Assembly (NCBI RefSeq): GCF_900182915.1
Contig: NZ_FXUG01000028.1
Span: forward strand, 1-40,352
DNA from: Neorhodopirellula lusitana
GTDB taxonomy: Bacteria > Planctomycetota > Planctomycetia > Pirellulales > Pirellulaceae
Direction of reading: 5' to 3'
Length of the DNA stretch: 40,352 bases
The notes beneath the pieces were generated by a model. That model saw nothing but the letters and a program-made list of their open reading frames with translations. It ran no database searches and was not told where the DNA came from. Below are positions 8,265-17,515 of the stretch, in pieces (positions within the stretch are counted from its first letter, which is position 1; each line of letters starts with the position of its first letter). Both the position numbers and the translations under genes were made by a program.

Positions 8265-9917
8265 TTAGGGAAGATACTCTTTAACGATCGCGATTTGCGG
8301 CCATTGAACGTCGGGATCGCGATAATCGCTGGGTAGGTTCGGCCCCGGCGTGCTACGACCGCATTGAATAATTTTGGCCAGGTCTTGCTTCATCATCTCA
8401 ATCACTTCGGGATGCTTGGAAGCAACGTTGTATTTCTCGATCTTATCGGTATCCATATCAAACAATTGCAAACTGGCTGCATCCACAATTGGATCGTCGG
8501 CACGAGCGTCCGGTCGATGAAAGCCACCGAAATCGTCAAACATGACCTTCCATTTACCGCGACGAATCGCGAAGATTCCGCCATCGGAATGATGGATAAC
8601 CAGTCGATCATCCACTTCAGGAATTTGTTGTCCGGCAAGCGCGGGCAAAAAGCTAACACTGTCCTCGCCTGCGTCGTCGGCCAGCTCGACACCGGTAATG
8701 TCGGCACACGTGGCCAGGAAATCAGTCGTGCAGCCTAGTTGATCGCAAACCGTTCCGGCTTCGACTCGAGCGGGCCAACGAACGAGGAATGGCACCCGAT
8801 GCCCGCCTTCCCAGTTGGTCCCCTTCATCCCGCGATAGATCCAGCTCGGATGGTGCCCCTTTTTCGCCATCACCTCGAAGCCTGCTTTGGGCGAAGTCCC
8901 GTTGTCAGCGGTAAACACAACAAGCGTATTCTCGGCGATGCCTTGCTGATCGAGCGTCTTCAGCACTTCACCAACAACCCAGTCGGATTCCATGCAAAAG
9001 TCGCCGTGCAAATTCAACCCACTCTTCCCCTTGAACCTGTCACTCGGCACGATCGGCGAGTGCGGTGAAGGCAGCGGTAGGTAGACGAAAAAAGGATCCT
9101 TCGCATGGTCTTCGATCCAACCGCATGTTCTTGCCGCCAATTCGTTAAGAACCTCTTGTTGCTCGTATTCCTTCGCCGCAAAGCCAGGCTTCGAAGGCTG
9201 AGTGAAACCACGCGCGGTCACCTCTTCAATCGACTTTAGGATTTCAAGTGTCCCCAGCAGCCGATCGTTTTCAACGAACGCATGCGGGTCCATGTTCAGC
9301 GAAGCGGAAATGCCGAAGAAGTAGTCGAAGCCAACGCTGTTGGGGCCGTTCGCAATCGGAGCGGTTGGATCAACCTGTTTGTACGTGATTCGTTTGCCAA
9401 TTTTGCTGCCATCTTTCACCTTCCAATCCATGCCAAGGTGCCACTTGCCAACACAGGCTGTCGCATAGCCCTGCTGTTTCAAGAATGAGGCAACCGTTTC
9501 ACGCGTCGGCTCAATCAGGTGCGAACTGTGTCCCCCCAATACACCCTTCTTTAACTTCGCTGTCCGCCAGGAATATCGCCCGGTCAGGATGCCGTACCGG
9601 GTCGGCGTGCAGACACCCGAACTGGTATGCGTGTCCATGAACTTCATCCCTTCATTGGCCAGTCGGTCAATGTGCGGGGTCGCGATTTTGCTTTCCGGAT
9701 TGTAAGCCCCGACATCTCCCTGGCCCATGTCGTCGGCCAGGATATAAACGATGTTCGGCCTCGCTGCTTTTGACTGCGTTGCCTTCACCTGCGCTAAGTC
9801 CTGCTGCGCAGCATTCGGCTGGGCAGAGTCCGGCTGTGCTGCTGCTGACAGCGACGCCGTCGCCCCTAAAACCGCCAACACCCAAGTTGACAGCACGGTT
9901 CGGGTGATCGGTTTCAT
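8265..9917 (-). CDS. Secreted sulfatase with Ala/Gln-rich linker
   Basis: A 550-residue type I sulfatase. After a signal peptide (about 1-26) there is an unusual low-complexity Ala/Gln linker (about residues 27-52, imperfect AQP/AQQ repeats). NIVYILADDMGQGDVGAY follows (metal Asp at 62-63), then the catalytic CTPTRYGILTG with Cys103 as the formylglycine precursor, and GKWHLGMDW. FTADNGTSP supplies the distal metal ligands. The C-terminal part has the usual RRGKWKVMFD strand. The protein resembles arylsulfatase A-type enzymes; the substrate is unknown. The linker may hold the enzyme away from the envelope or arise from repeat expansion. It is codirectional with the GH127 and GH29 genes upstream. 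Confidence 0.93.
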   Translation of the reverse strand: MKPITRTVLSTWVLAVLGATASLSAAAQPDSAQPNAAQQDLAQVKATQSKAARPNIVYILADDMGQGDVGAYNPESKIATPHIDRLANEGMKFMDTHTSSGVCTPTRYGILTGRYSWRTAKLKKGVLGGHSSHLIEPTRETVASFLKQQGYATACVGKWHLGMDWKVKDGSKIGKRITYKQVDPTAPIANGPNSVGFDYFFGISASLNMDPHAFVENDRLLGTLEILKSIEEVTARGFTQPSKPGFAAKEYEQQEVLNELAARTCGWIEDHAKDPFFVYLPLPSPHSPIVPSDRFKGKSGLNLHGDFCMESDWVVGEVLKTLDQQGIAENTLVVFTADNGTSPKAGFEVMAKKGHHPSWIYRGMKGTNWEGGHRVPFLVRWPARVEAGTVCDQLGCTTDFLATCADITGVELADDAGEDSVSFLPALAGQQIPEVDDRLVIHHSDGGIFAIRRGKWKVMFDDFGGFHRPDARADDPIVDAASLQLFDMDTDKIEKYNVASKHPEVIEMMKQDLAKIIQCGRSTPGPNLPSDYRDPDVQWPQIAIVKEYLP

Positions 9918-10503
9918 ATCAATTTTCGGTTAGACGACAAACGACTCATGGTTTTCAAAACCAACTCATGATTTCCAGGACAAAGGAAATACCCCGATCC
10001 CGTCTTAATTGGACAACAAACCCCGTGTTTTGAACCGATTCGGCGTACCGAACGGAGCGATCGCCAAACCAGATAGCGACCAAATCACACAAACTTGCGG
10101 CGACGTCTTTCAACAGAAAAAGACTCGAACCAGCAGAACAGCCATCCCCGCAAAACCGCTCGCGCCACCGTCCGCAAACCAGCCATCGACATCACCGTCC
10201 AAACAAAAGCGAACAAGATGAACAGAATCAACAGAACTCCCAAGCCCGACAAGATTCACAGGATAAGACCAACGCCAAAGGCCAGAAGTCCCGTCAACAC
10301 AACGACTGCACCGGGGTCGGCCTCCGTGGAACAGAAGGGCCAAGATCGTGTCTACCGCGACGACTTCCGAACGTCCCTTTCTCTTTTCCCTCGCTCTTTT
10401 CCCTCGCTCACTTCCCTCGATTGGGAGGGCTCAAACTGGCGATCCCTAAGTCACCGGTGGTCATTCCGGCAATGCTTGGGACACGGAAGCGAGGTCGATA
10501 AGC
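9918..10503. other. Gene-free region between sulfatase and GH127 genes
   Basis: Nearly 600 bases without a credible gene. A plus-strand frame at 10095-10577 is rich in Lys, Thr, Asn and Pro from A/C-rich low-complexity DNA and overlaps the GH127 3' end, so it is not accepted. The minus-strand sulfatase promoter should lie near 9918-10000; no clear consensus is visible. Confidence 0.5.
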
Positions 10504-12531
10504 TTACCTGCCAACTAGCGGCAACCAGACCGACATTTCCGCGGTACCACGGTTGCTCCACGCGTAATACGGAATGAACTGAGTTTCAACTTTTTCCCAT
10601 TCCCTCTTTTCGAGAGGACGGTACATGGCGGTTCGCTGATCTTTGTAGATCAGCACATCGCCGTTTAGCGTCGTCAGGCCGTCCTTCCATGCTGGGTCTT
10701 GAGTCGGCTTCAGTTCTATATCGACCGGAAGATAGACGTCCAGGATGGAGGTGTTATCCGGTAGGTCGGGAGTCTCGAGGCAGTAGACCACCGGGCCGCG
10801 TTTGATCGCTGCCTGATTGCGTGTCTCTTCGATCAACGGATGTCCGACCAACAACTTGGGCTCCATCGGCATGTCTAACGTGATCACATCGTTGGCTTTC
10901 CAGATCCGTTTGATGGTCGCATACGTGCCCGCCTGTACCGCGATACCCGCATCCGCACCGTTGATTTGCAATGTCGCACCTTCCGCCCATTCGGGAATCC
11001 GAAGATGGATACTAAACGCGGTGCCCTTGCATGACTGCACCGTGAGCTGAACCTTCCCGTCCCAAGGGTAGTCCGTTTCCTGCTTCAATTCGAACTGCGA
11101 GCCGTCCAGCAATTGCGTGCTCAATTGGTTACCGCCATATAAATTGACCGCGATACCGTTTTCCGAAACGCTGTAAGCCCAACCGGAGACTTTCGCGATT
11201 GTCCGAACGAGGTTGGGTGGGCAGCAGAAGCAAGGGATGTACGCCGCACGATTCTCGTAGTCCGTGATGCCCATCTTATTGCTGCACGTTCTTCTCAACG
11301 GGTTGGTGTAAAAGTAGTGGGTGCCCTCTTGGCTAATTCCCGACAGCGCACTGTTGTAAAGGACCAATTCCATGATGTCGGCATATTTGGATTCACCGTG
11401 GATTCCTAACATCCGATAGCTAAACATCGCATTGCAAATGTTAGCGCAGGTTTCGTTGTAAGCAGTTGCGTTGGGCATTTGATAGTCGGCGATGAATGCT
11501 TCATGCACCATGTCAACTTTGGGGGAACTGCCGTGGTGTGTCTGGCCGCAAGCGCCGGTGATGTACATCTTATGATTGACGTAACTGTCCCAGAGACGAT
11601 CGAGTGCCTTGACCAAAGCCTGTTCGCCAGTTTCAGCGTAAACGTCTGCAGCGCCAGCATAGAAATACAGGGCGAGAACCGCATGGCCGACCGCTTCCTT
11701 CGACCTTCGCAGCGGCGTGCGTTCCTGGACCATGTCGCCGATAAACTTGTAGTTGGCCGTGTCATCGGGTGCAACGGGCGACTGGCCCCGCATGTTGATG
11801 AACTGTTCCGCTAATTTCAAATACCGTTTGTCCTCGGTGGTGCGGTAAAGCTCGACCAACCCCATGATTTGAGTCTGGTTAAACCCGAACCGGGCGAGTT
11901 CTTTAGGTTGCGGTGAAAACAGATCGTATAGGTAGTCAGCGTGCTTGATCGCAATCTTCAAGAAGTTGTCTTTTCCGGTGACGCGATGGTGAATACACGC
12001 GCTGGTCAGCAGGTGCCCGCTGTTGTACAGCTCATGCAACTGGCGGTTGGACCAAGCCTCCTTTTCATCATTGATTTGAGTTTGGGTTGAGAGATAGCCG
12101 TTGTCCATTTGAGCTTGCCCGATGACATCAATGATCTCGTCAAGTTCCGACAGAATCTTTTGATCGTGATTTTGGGCGTAGATGTAGACGCTGGCCTCCA
12201 TCCACTTGTAGAAATCTCCGTCATGCCAGTTCATTCCTTGGTGCTCGCCGTCTTTCAAGCCAGCCGCAATTTTGAAGTTGTCGTACGCGAATCCAACATC
12301 GCCCTTCAGTAAGGTGCCCATGTGTGGCACCATCACTTGTTCGCAAAGCCGCACCTTGTCGGCCCAAAATCCGCTGGTCCAGCGGCAATCGCCAATGTCA
12401 ACACTCCGTAGCTTCACGTGCGGGCTGTCGCCGTCGTTGATGATGCCGCGTTGATGTGCATGGGCCAACGGTGTGGCAAACACAATCGCAAGAGTGAATA
12501 GGCTGGAAGTAGAGAATCCCATTTTGCTCAT
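10504..12531 (-). CDS. GH127-family (beta-L-arabinofuranosidase-like) hydrolase
   Basis: A 675-residue exported enzyme of glycoside hydrolase family 127 (formerly DUF1680). A signal peptide is at about 1-26 (IVFATPLAHA). The catalytic barrel carries GFWADKV near 55-60, NWHDGDFYKW near 101, GHLLTSACIHH near 172 and NETCANICNAM. The last provides Glu360 and Cys362, and CFCCPPNLVRTI provides Cys436-Cys437. These match the zinc-bound Glu/three-Cys site described for characterised GH127 enzymes, so the core is intact. A beta-sandwich C-terminal half follows. The characterised activity is removal of terminal beta-L-arabinofuranose, but the family is broad. Neighbours are GH29 upstream and sulfatases downstream on the same strand. 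Confidence 0.9.
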   Translation of the reverse strand: MSKMGFSTSSLFTLAIVFATPLAHAHQRGIINDGDSPHVKLRSVDIGDCRWTSGFWADKVRLCEQVMVPHMGTLLKGDVGFAYDNFKIAAGLKDGEHQGMNWHDGDFYKWMEASVYIYAQNHDQKILSELDEIIDVIGQAQMDNGYLSTQTQINDEKEAWSNRQLHELYNSGHLLTSACIHHRVTGKDNFLKIAIKHADYLYDLFSPQPKELARFGFNQTQIMGLVELYRTTEDKRYLKLAEQFINMRGQSPVAPDDTANYKFIGDMVQERTPLRRSKEAVGHAVLALYFYAGAADVYAETGEQALVKALDRLWDSYVNHKMYITGACGQTHHGSSPKVDMVHEAFIADYQMPNATAYNETCANICNAMFSYRMLGIHGESKYADIMELVLYNSALSGISQEGTHYFYTNPLRRTCSNKMGITDYENRAAYIPCFCCPPNLVRTIAKVSGWAYSVSENGIAVNLYGGNQLSTQLLDGSQFELKQETDYPWDGKVQLTVQSCKGTAFSIHLRIPEWAEGATLQINGADAGIAVQAGTYATIKRIWKANDVITLDMPMEPKLLVGHPLIEETRNQAAIKRGPVVYCLETPDLPDNTSILDVYLPVDIELKPTQDPAWKDGLTTLNGDVLIYKDQRTAMYRPLEKREWEKVETQFIPYYAWSNRGTAEMSVWLPLVGR

Positions 12532-12655
12532 TCGATTCGTCCAGTTTCATAGGAAGTAAGCGAGTGACGAAGCAGTGATCGCGTGTGAATTCGAAGTGCC
12601 GTCGACTGCTCAGATCGCCATACGATCCACGCCATCCGTTTTCGAAACACGGATC

Positions 12656-14221
12656 TCACTTACCGACGGTTGATTCGCTTGATCGTTGGATTTTGAAGAC
12701 ACAAGCGAAATCGCAAGGCGGTTGATCAGGGAGTGTTATTTCCAGCCCCTGTGTTGTTCGCTTCCAAGTCAAAGTCCCATCGTATCCCAGCAACTGGACA
12801 TCAACGATCGGAGTGGAATATCGATCCGTGCTGAATGACTCGATGGTCAACTTGCCGTCTTCCGGCCAGCCTAAAGCGATGGCGTATAGATTACCGCCCT
12901 TCGTGGTGAAGCGTATATCCCGACTGGTGAAACCGTTGAACTTAAAATCCGATAGATGCCCGACCGGCGTTTGCGTGGGACCTTCGCCGTACAACAGCCA
13001 AGGTCGCGAACCATAAACCGACTCGCCGTTGAGACGCAGCCATTTGCCAATGTCCCGCAGGATTTGTTTTTGTTCGGCCGGGATCGTGCCGTCTGGTCGT
13101 GGTGCAATGTTCAGCAACATGCAGCCGTTCTTACTGACGATATCGACCAGGTCATCCACGATGCGATCGGCGGAATAGTATTCCAAATTATTCGCATAGG
13201 ACCACGAGTTACGCGAAATCGAAGTGTCGGTCAGCCAGGGTTCCGGATAGATGTCCGGCATCCGTGCACGCTCAAGATCGCTGGTAGCCGTCCCCAGCGG
13301 CATGTCCGGACGTTTGTAGGTAAGGACAGGCTGTTGTCCGTTTGCCAACGCGTGGTTGTAGTAACCCGCCGCCATCTTCGCCCGGGTTTCTTCAGACAAC
13401 AACTGCATCCGGTTATCAAACCACAACAGGTCAGGCGAGTATCCCGTAACCACCTCTTCCACCTTGGTGAGCCAGTCTTTTTGGAACGGCATCGACGGCA
13501 ATGGGTCGGCAACCATGTTGTTGACACCGCCGCCAGGAAGAGGCCGCCCTTGCGCGGTGGCTGGATAACCTGGCCCGTAAAGTGACGAGTACTTGGGATC
13601 ACTTGCGTCGGTATTTTTGTCCCACGTTGGGTACCAACCCCACCGCCATTGATGATGCATGCTGACCATGAACTTCAGCCCTCTTTTCCGCACCGCTGAT
13701 TCCATCTCAGCCACTACGTTGCGATGAGGCCCCATGGCGACAGCGTTCCAGGGGTTCACTTTGGAATCCCACATCGCAAAGCCATCGGCGTGCTCACCCA
13801 CCGGCCCAGCAAACCGAGCACCTGCTTCCACGTAAAGATCCACCCACTCGTCGGCATCGAAATTTTCGGCCTTGAAAAGGGGAATGAGATCCTTGTATCC
13901 AACCTCCGATACAGGGCCATGATTTGCTTCGTGCTCGGTACGGTTGGGATGCCCCGCCTTGTACATGTTCCGCGAGTACCAGTCGGTGTTCCGGCTTCCC
14001 TTGGTAGCGGAGTAAACGCCCCAGTGCGCGTAGATCCCGAATTTGGCATCCTGAAACCAAACGGGACATTCATAGTTTTGCAACGATTCCCAATTGGCTT
14101 GATAGGGCTCTTCGGCCGTTAGCAGGATAACCGGTCCGGTGAGTGCGACCGTTAGACACAGCCCCGCCCAAAAGAGTGGCATTGTCGATGAAACAAAAGA
14201 CATCTTGTCAAGTTTTGGCAT
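12656..14221 (-). CDS. GH29 alpha-L-fucosidase
   Basis: A 521-residue exported glycosidase that releases alpha-linked L-fucose. The N-terminal hydrophobic stretch (about 15-36) is a signal peptide or anchor. Family 29 marks follow: [17 protein letters not shown] (55-71), DWYSRNMY, then [11 protein letters not shown] (144-154). SPDLLWFDN carries the probable nucleophile Asp269, and [13 protein letters not shown] is the usual late motif. A C-terminal beta-sandwich starts near 400. Length is typical. An alternative start is Met7 or Met14. It is the first gene of the minus-strand glycan block (GH29, GH127, sulfatase, sulfatase), which would suit stepwise removal of sulfate, fucose and arabinose from a marine polysaccharide such as a fucan. 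Confidence 0.94.
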   Translation of the reverse strand: MPKLDKMSFVSSTMPLFWAGLCLTVALTGPVILLTAEEPYQANWESLQNYECPVWFQDAKFGIYAHWGVYSATKGSRNTDWYSRNMYKAGHPNRTEHEANHGPVSEVGYKDLIPLFKAENFDADEWVDLYVEAGARFAGPVGEHADGFAMWDSKVNPWNAVAMGPHRNVVAEMESAVRKRGLKFMVSMHHQWRWGWYPTWDKNTDASDPKYSSLYGPGYPATAQGRPLPGGGVNNMVADPLPSMPFQKDWLTKVEEVVTGYSPDLLWFDNRMQLLSEETRAKMAAGYYNHALANGQQPVLTYKRPDMPLGTATSDLERARMPDIYPEPWLTDTSISRNSWSYANNLEYYSADRIVDDLVDIVSKNGCMLLNIAPRPDGTIPAEQKQILRDIGKWLRLNGESVYGSRPWLLYGEGPTQTPVGHLSDFKFNGFTSRDIRFTTKGGNLYAIALGWPEDGKLTIESFSTDRYSTPIVDVQLLGYDGTLTWKRTTQGLEITLPDQPPCDFACVFKIQRSSESTVGK

Positions 14222-14489
14222 AGGGGATTGCCGTTCTGGAGGGGTAGCAAATTCGCCAGCGGACGCTCAACGATCAACGTCAGGTCGAATGGTATTGAGG
14301 TAGCTATTTATACCACGAGAGGACCGATACCACGGAAGGCCCTATGCCCCGCGTCGCGTTCAAATCGCCTCCGCTTCCCAAGCATGCTTGCCCTCCTTGA
14401 GACTGAGCCCAGAAAATGTGACGGGGGTGATAGCTGCTGTGGCGTAACGGCTTCGGTTCGGGTTGCGAGCGAAAGTGGGTGCATGGCAC

Positions 14490-14535
14490 GAATGGCACTG
14501 CATCTAGATCAGAGCAGCTTAAGCCCGTGCCGTTC
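14490..14535. repeat. Short palindromic dispersed repeat, copy 2
   Basis: Matches 52-96 almost base for base across GCATCTAGATCAG and CAGCTTAAGCCCGTGCC. Its ends GAATGGCAC (14490-14498) and GTGCCGTTC (14527-14535) are inverted with one mismatch. Confidence 0.65.
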
Positions 14536-14650
14536 AAGCTGACCGCGATGATGGATCCCGCCACCGCATCGGGCGGGTCGCCTCAACCCGCCAATGAGAT
14601 GGAAACGGAAATGGTCGCCTTTTTCTCATCCAAACCGTTGGAGTCGTGAA

Positions 14651-14682
14651 CGAATGGCTTAGGCTTAAGCCCGTGCCATTCG
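14651..14682. repeat. Short palindromic dispersed repeat, copy 3 (short form)
   Basis: Perfect 8-bp ends CGAATGGC and GCCATTCG flank a core containing the palindrome GCTTAAGC. It abuts a fragment of the 220-bp repeat at 14686, the same neighbour relation seen at the left end of the window. Confidence 0.65.
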
Positions 14683-15056
14683 GGTCAGGCCTCTTTGATG
14701 TGACGCGGGCATGCAGGTGAGCGGAAAAGGTGTCCGAGCAAAACAAGCGTGGGAAGTCTCATTTGCGCTCAGTCACTTGTTTCTCATTGAACGCCGGGCA
14801 GTTGGATTCCAAGGGACTGATCTCCTCAGCTCGATCGGGCGAAGTGAACTGCACGTCCCGAAGACTGCCTATGAACCGTTGTCTGCAACAGAGAATCAAG
14901 GCGCCATGATTCCCGGTCAAGCGGCGCTAACGATGGCTGAGTGAGGCGAAGATTGTTTTGTCCGGGCGACTGGCGGGTTGTCGTGAGACACATGCCGTCG
15001 CCTTCGGCATTGAGTTGAGAGGTTTCCAAAACTAGGCAACGGGTCGTTTCACAAAG

Positions 15057-15085
15057 AACGCTCGTGTCGTGAAGAGACGAGCGTT
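15057..15085 (-). terminator. Possible terminator hairpin after small lipoprotein gene
   Basis: Arms 15057-15065 and 15077-15085 (AACGCTCGT / ACGAGCGTT) form a 9-bp stem with an 11-base loop. Read on the minus strand it is followed by TCTTTG, a weak T-rich tail. It lies about 100 bp downstream of the minus-strand lipoprotein gene. Confidence 0.45.
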
Positions 15086-15183
15086 GATGTTTGCGTGCGA
15101 CCATCCTGCCGCGACCTCTTTTATGAACCAGTCTTCCCGTGCCGAAAGGTTGTGCAAGCAAGTGACCGACGATGCAGTGGATA

Positions 15184-15372
15184 CTATTCCTGTGCCTCTT
15201 CGTCGTCTTGATATTCCTCGTCGCTGAAGTTGGAATCATCGGCATAGAACGCGGCTCGCTCGTCCCAAAGTTCACCTTGGGTTTCGATCGTACGGTTTTC
15301 AGAATCGTTGCAACCGATCATGGGAAGGCCAGACATGACAACGGCAAAGGTCAGTAGAAAGTAACGGTTCAT
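15184..15372 (-). CDS. Small acidic lipoprotein next to DUF1559
   Basis: A 62-residue protein with a hydrophobic signal and lipobox (PMIGC, Cys at about residue 21). The mature part is very acidic (runs of Asp and Glu near the C-terminus) and carries no known domain. It lies 142 bp downstream of the DUF1559 gene on the same strand, repeating the DUF1559/tiny-lipoprotein order found at 1479-3270 and 30787-32464. No sigma factor follows here. Function unknown. Confidence 0.75.
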   Translation of the reverse strand: MNRYFLLTFAVVMSGLPMIGCNDSENRTIETQGELWDERAAFYADDSNFSDEEYQDDEEAQE

Positions 15373-15514
15373 GATTGTGTTTTATCTCTATCGGTTTCGG
15401 GAAAATGTTGTGCGATGACCGCTAAGGGGTGCCGACGCCCGTCTCTCTCGATTCGGGCGACTTGTTGGTGCTTTGGCCGATCGGTTCGATGCCCGTTCAG
15501 TCAAAGGAGTTGAA

Positions 15515-16747
15515 TCAATACTCTTCGTCGATGACTTCCTTGGAAGCTCGGGTTCCCAGTGCACCCCATAGTCCGTAGGGACTTGGTGACCCGGCAGCCT
15601 GAGTGTTGCTGCCGCCGGACCATACACAGCCAGTGCTGGAGTTGCCCGCTTCGATGGAATCGGTGATGAAGCGAACCGCTCCGTCACCCATCAACACGTG
15701 CGCACCGCCTTGGTGACGGCTGGACGCCGACGCGATTCCATAACCCGAGTCACCGCCCGACATGCAAAGTTCACTGTTGGGCGGAAGGATGGCGGTAAAA
15801 CAACTGAAGCCAGTGCGTGCGTCTGACCAGATATAGCCTCGCATTTGAAACACCTTGGCAAAGCCGTTCTTTTTGTTGGTGTAGTTGATGCTGCTTTTAT
15901 AGAAGGTAGGTCGTTCGGGATCGATGTACTCGCTGCAAGCTTCACCGGGTTTTTGGCGCAATTTCCAAGCGTTGCCGTTGATCATCAATGTGGTGGCCTT
16001 GGCCTTGTCGCCTAGGTCGGTTGCGATTTCACCGCACATCATGGTGTTGGAAAGTCCATCCAAAGTCTCGCGAAACTTGCCTTGGAAACCCGGCTGGAAC
16101 ATGCCGCGGTAAGCCGCCCGAGCCTCGATGACATCGTCTTGCGTGTACACGAGCTTGCCCTTTTGCGGATTGTTGGGCCACCGGCAATCCGCCTTATCTG
16201 GCGAATCGCCAATGCATGCGGAGTAGTTCGTTCGTCCTAACGCGGGCAAACCGAAACCCGGATCACTGGGGCAACGGTACGTTTGAATTTCCGTGATCCA
16301 GGGCTTGTACTCTTGTTGCCGAGGGGAAGGTCCCATCGGTGACCAAGGCTTGCCAGGTGCACCGCCGCTGGAGGTTTCGTTATTGGGATTGGCGATCTGT
16401 TCCCACAAAGCTTGTTGTTCCACGAACGGCAAAATGCCGACCAAGAAACTCAGCGTGTACTCGTTGTGCCCGCCGCCGTTGTTGGTATTACTGATCCCAC
16501 TGTTCACATAGCTACCCTTCTTGGAATGCGTGCCCATGTGGTGAACTGGCAGGGCTTTGAATGCGGAGTGGTAATTGTGAATCCCAAGTCCGATCTGCTT
16601 GAAATTGTTACTGCAGCTCATCCGCCGGGCAGCTTCGCGGGCAGCCTGGACAGCGGGCAGCAATAGCCCCACCAGGACACCAATAATTGCAATCACGACC
16701 AGCAGTTCAACGAGAGTGAACCCCCGACGTTTTTCTGTAGTCAGCAT
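15515..16747 (-). CDS. DUF1559 domain protein with pilin-like leader
   Basis: A 410-residue DUF1559 protein. The N-terminus has the prepilin-type motif [17 protein letters not shown] at residues 9-23, then [14 protein letters not shown] and [16 protein letters not shown]. The middle holds CPSDPGFGLPALGRTNYSACIGD, and LDGLSNTMMCGEIATDLGD follows. The end has [21 protein letters not shown] and [16 protein letters not shown]. The start is supported by a GGAG ribosome-binding site a few bases upstream on the minus strand. It is very close in architecture to the other two DUF1559 proteins in the window, so these are paralogs of one subfamily. The role is unknown; export and assembly at the cell surface are inferred from the leader. 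Confidence 0.93.
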   Translation of the reverse strand: MLTTEKRRGFTLVELLVVIAIIGVLVGLLLPAVQAAREAARRMSCSNNFKQIGLGIHNYHSAFKALPVHHMGTHSKKGSYVNSGISNTNNGGGHNEYTLSFLVGILPFVEQQALWEQIANPNNETSSGGAPGKPWSPMGPSPRQQEYKPWITEIQTYRCPSDPGFGLPALGRTNYSACIGDSPDKADCRWPNNPQKGKLVYTQDDVIEARAAYRGMFQPGFQGKFRETLDGLSNTMMCGEIATDLGDKAKATTLMINGNAWKLRQKPGEACSEYIDPERPTFYKSSINYTNKKNGFAKVFQMRGYIWSDARTGFSCFTAILPPNSELCMSGGDSGYGIASASSRHQGGAHVLMGDGAVRFITDSIEAGNSSTGCVWSGGSNTQAAGSPSPYGLWGALGTRASKEVIDEEY

Positions 16748-16804
16748 TAGAATTCTCCAGAGAAAAGGTCATTGACTTCTGTGGGGAGGTACGGTCTCAC
16801 CCAA

Positions 16805-16852
16805 GTAGTGTGAGCAGCCATCTATGGCTCCCTCTTGCTCACTACACCACTT
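16805..16852 (-). promoter_or_regulatory. Imperfect hairpin upstream of DUF1559 gene
   Basis: GTAGTGTGAGCA at about 16805 faces TGCTCACTAC at about 16835 with a two-base bulge, and a nested GCCAT/ATGGC pair sits inside. It lies 60-100 bp upstream of the DUF1559 start at 16747 and could be an operator or a 5' leader structure. Confidence 0.35.
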
Positions 16853-17411
16853 TTACGGACCGATACTAGAGATTATGGCGGGGGGTGTCCATTTAAATCT
16901 CCCTAACGTCTATTCAGTAAATCAGAATAGAAATGCGCATATGCGACGCACTTCCAGGTGGACAAAAACTCACTTCCGATCCACCAAGAACGGGATGCAG
17001 AAAGCAAAATCCGGTGTTTTAATGCTAGGAATCGATAGGTTCGAATTTCGTTTCGAAACGGCCAAACGGCGACATTCCGGACTGATCACGCGTGACCAAC
17101 CCGTTCGTCAGGGCTAGATAAACCAATGCGGCTGAGCACTTAGATGGAATGTCGCAACACGAACTTGCCCGTCACTCACTGCGTGAAGTGAATCGACTGT
17201 CACCACCGTTCTCTGGAAGTCATCTCCGCCGGCAAACATCCTAACAGCGTAACTGACATTCCCAGTGACTCTCCGGTGCACGACACGGCAACCCGCTAGA
17301 GCGGCCTACGAGAACGAGAGGAGGGGGTCTCTCAACGAAGGTTGAAGCCGCAATCGCAACGTCCCAACAGGGACACCATTCGGTGGCAAATTTTCGATGT
17401 GGTGATCGCGA
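16853..17411. other. Gene-free divergent region between DUF1559 and Hsp20 genes
   Basis: No credible gene; a frame at 16824-17117 lacks support. It separates a minus-strand gene from the plus-strand Hsp20 genes and so should carry both promoters. A small GTCCC/GGGAC inverted repeat at 17361-17374 lies about 50 bp upstream of the sigma-54 site and is a possible activator site. Confidence 0.45.
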
Positions 17412-17428
17412 TTGGCACGGCCGTTGCA
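17412..17428 (+). promoter_or_regulatory. Sigma-54 (-24/-12) promoter of Hsp20 gene
   Basis: TTGGCACGGCCGTTGCA matches the sigma-54 consensus TGGCAC-N5-TTGCW exactly, including the invariant GG (17414-17415) and GC (17426-17427) at the required 10-base separation. Transcription would begin near 17439, about 77 bases upstream of the Hsp20 start. I found no other match of this quality in the window. Confidence 0.75.
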
Positions 17429-17515
17429 TTTTCTTGGTAGCGACAGGTCAGACTGTCAAATCGGCAAACCAACTGCACCACTCTTCTTTTGAACTCACTT
17501 AAAAGGAGCAAAGAA

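Larger units (their letters stand above)
14222..15056. other. Patchwork of dispersed-repeat fragments
   Basis: No gene is supported here. The stretch contains two copies of the short palindromic repeat (14490-14535, 14651-14682). A 19-bp fragment of the 220-bp repeat (14686-14704, AGGCCTCTTTGATGTGAC core) follows, and then AAAAGGTGTCCGA at about 14725, which matches the left-edge direct repeat. The order of pieces differs from the intact repeats, suggesting nested insertion or rearrangement. Frames at 14228-14542 and 14826-15275 are not credible. Confidence 0.6.

Noticed and set aside
10095..10577. 160-codon frame between sulfatase and GH127 genes
   Set aside because: Low-complexity composition rich in Thr, Lys and Pro, and overlap with the 3' end of the well-supported GH127 gene.
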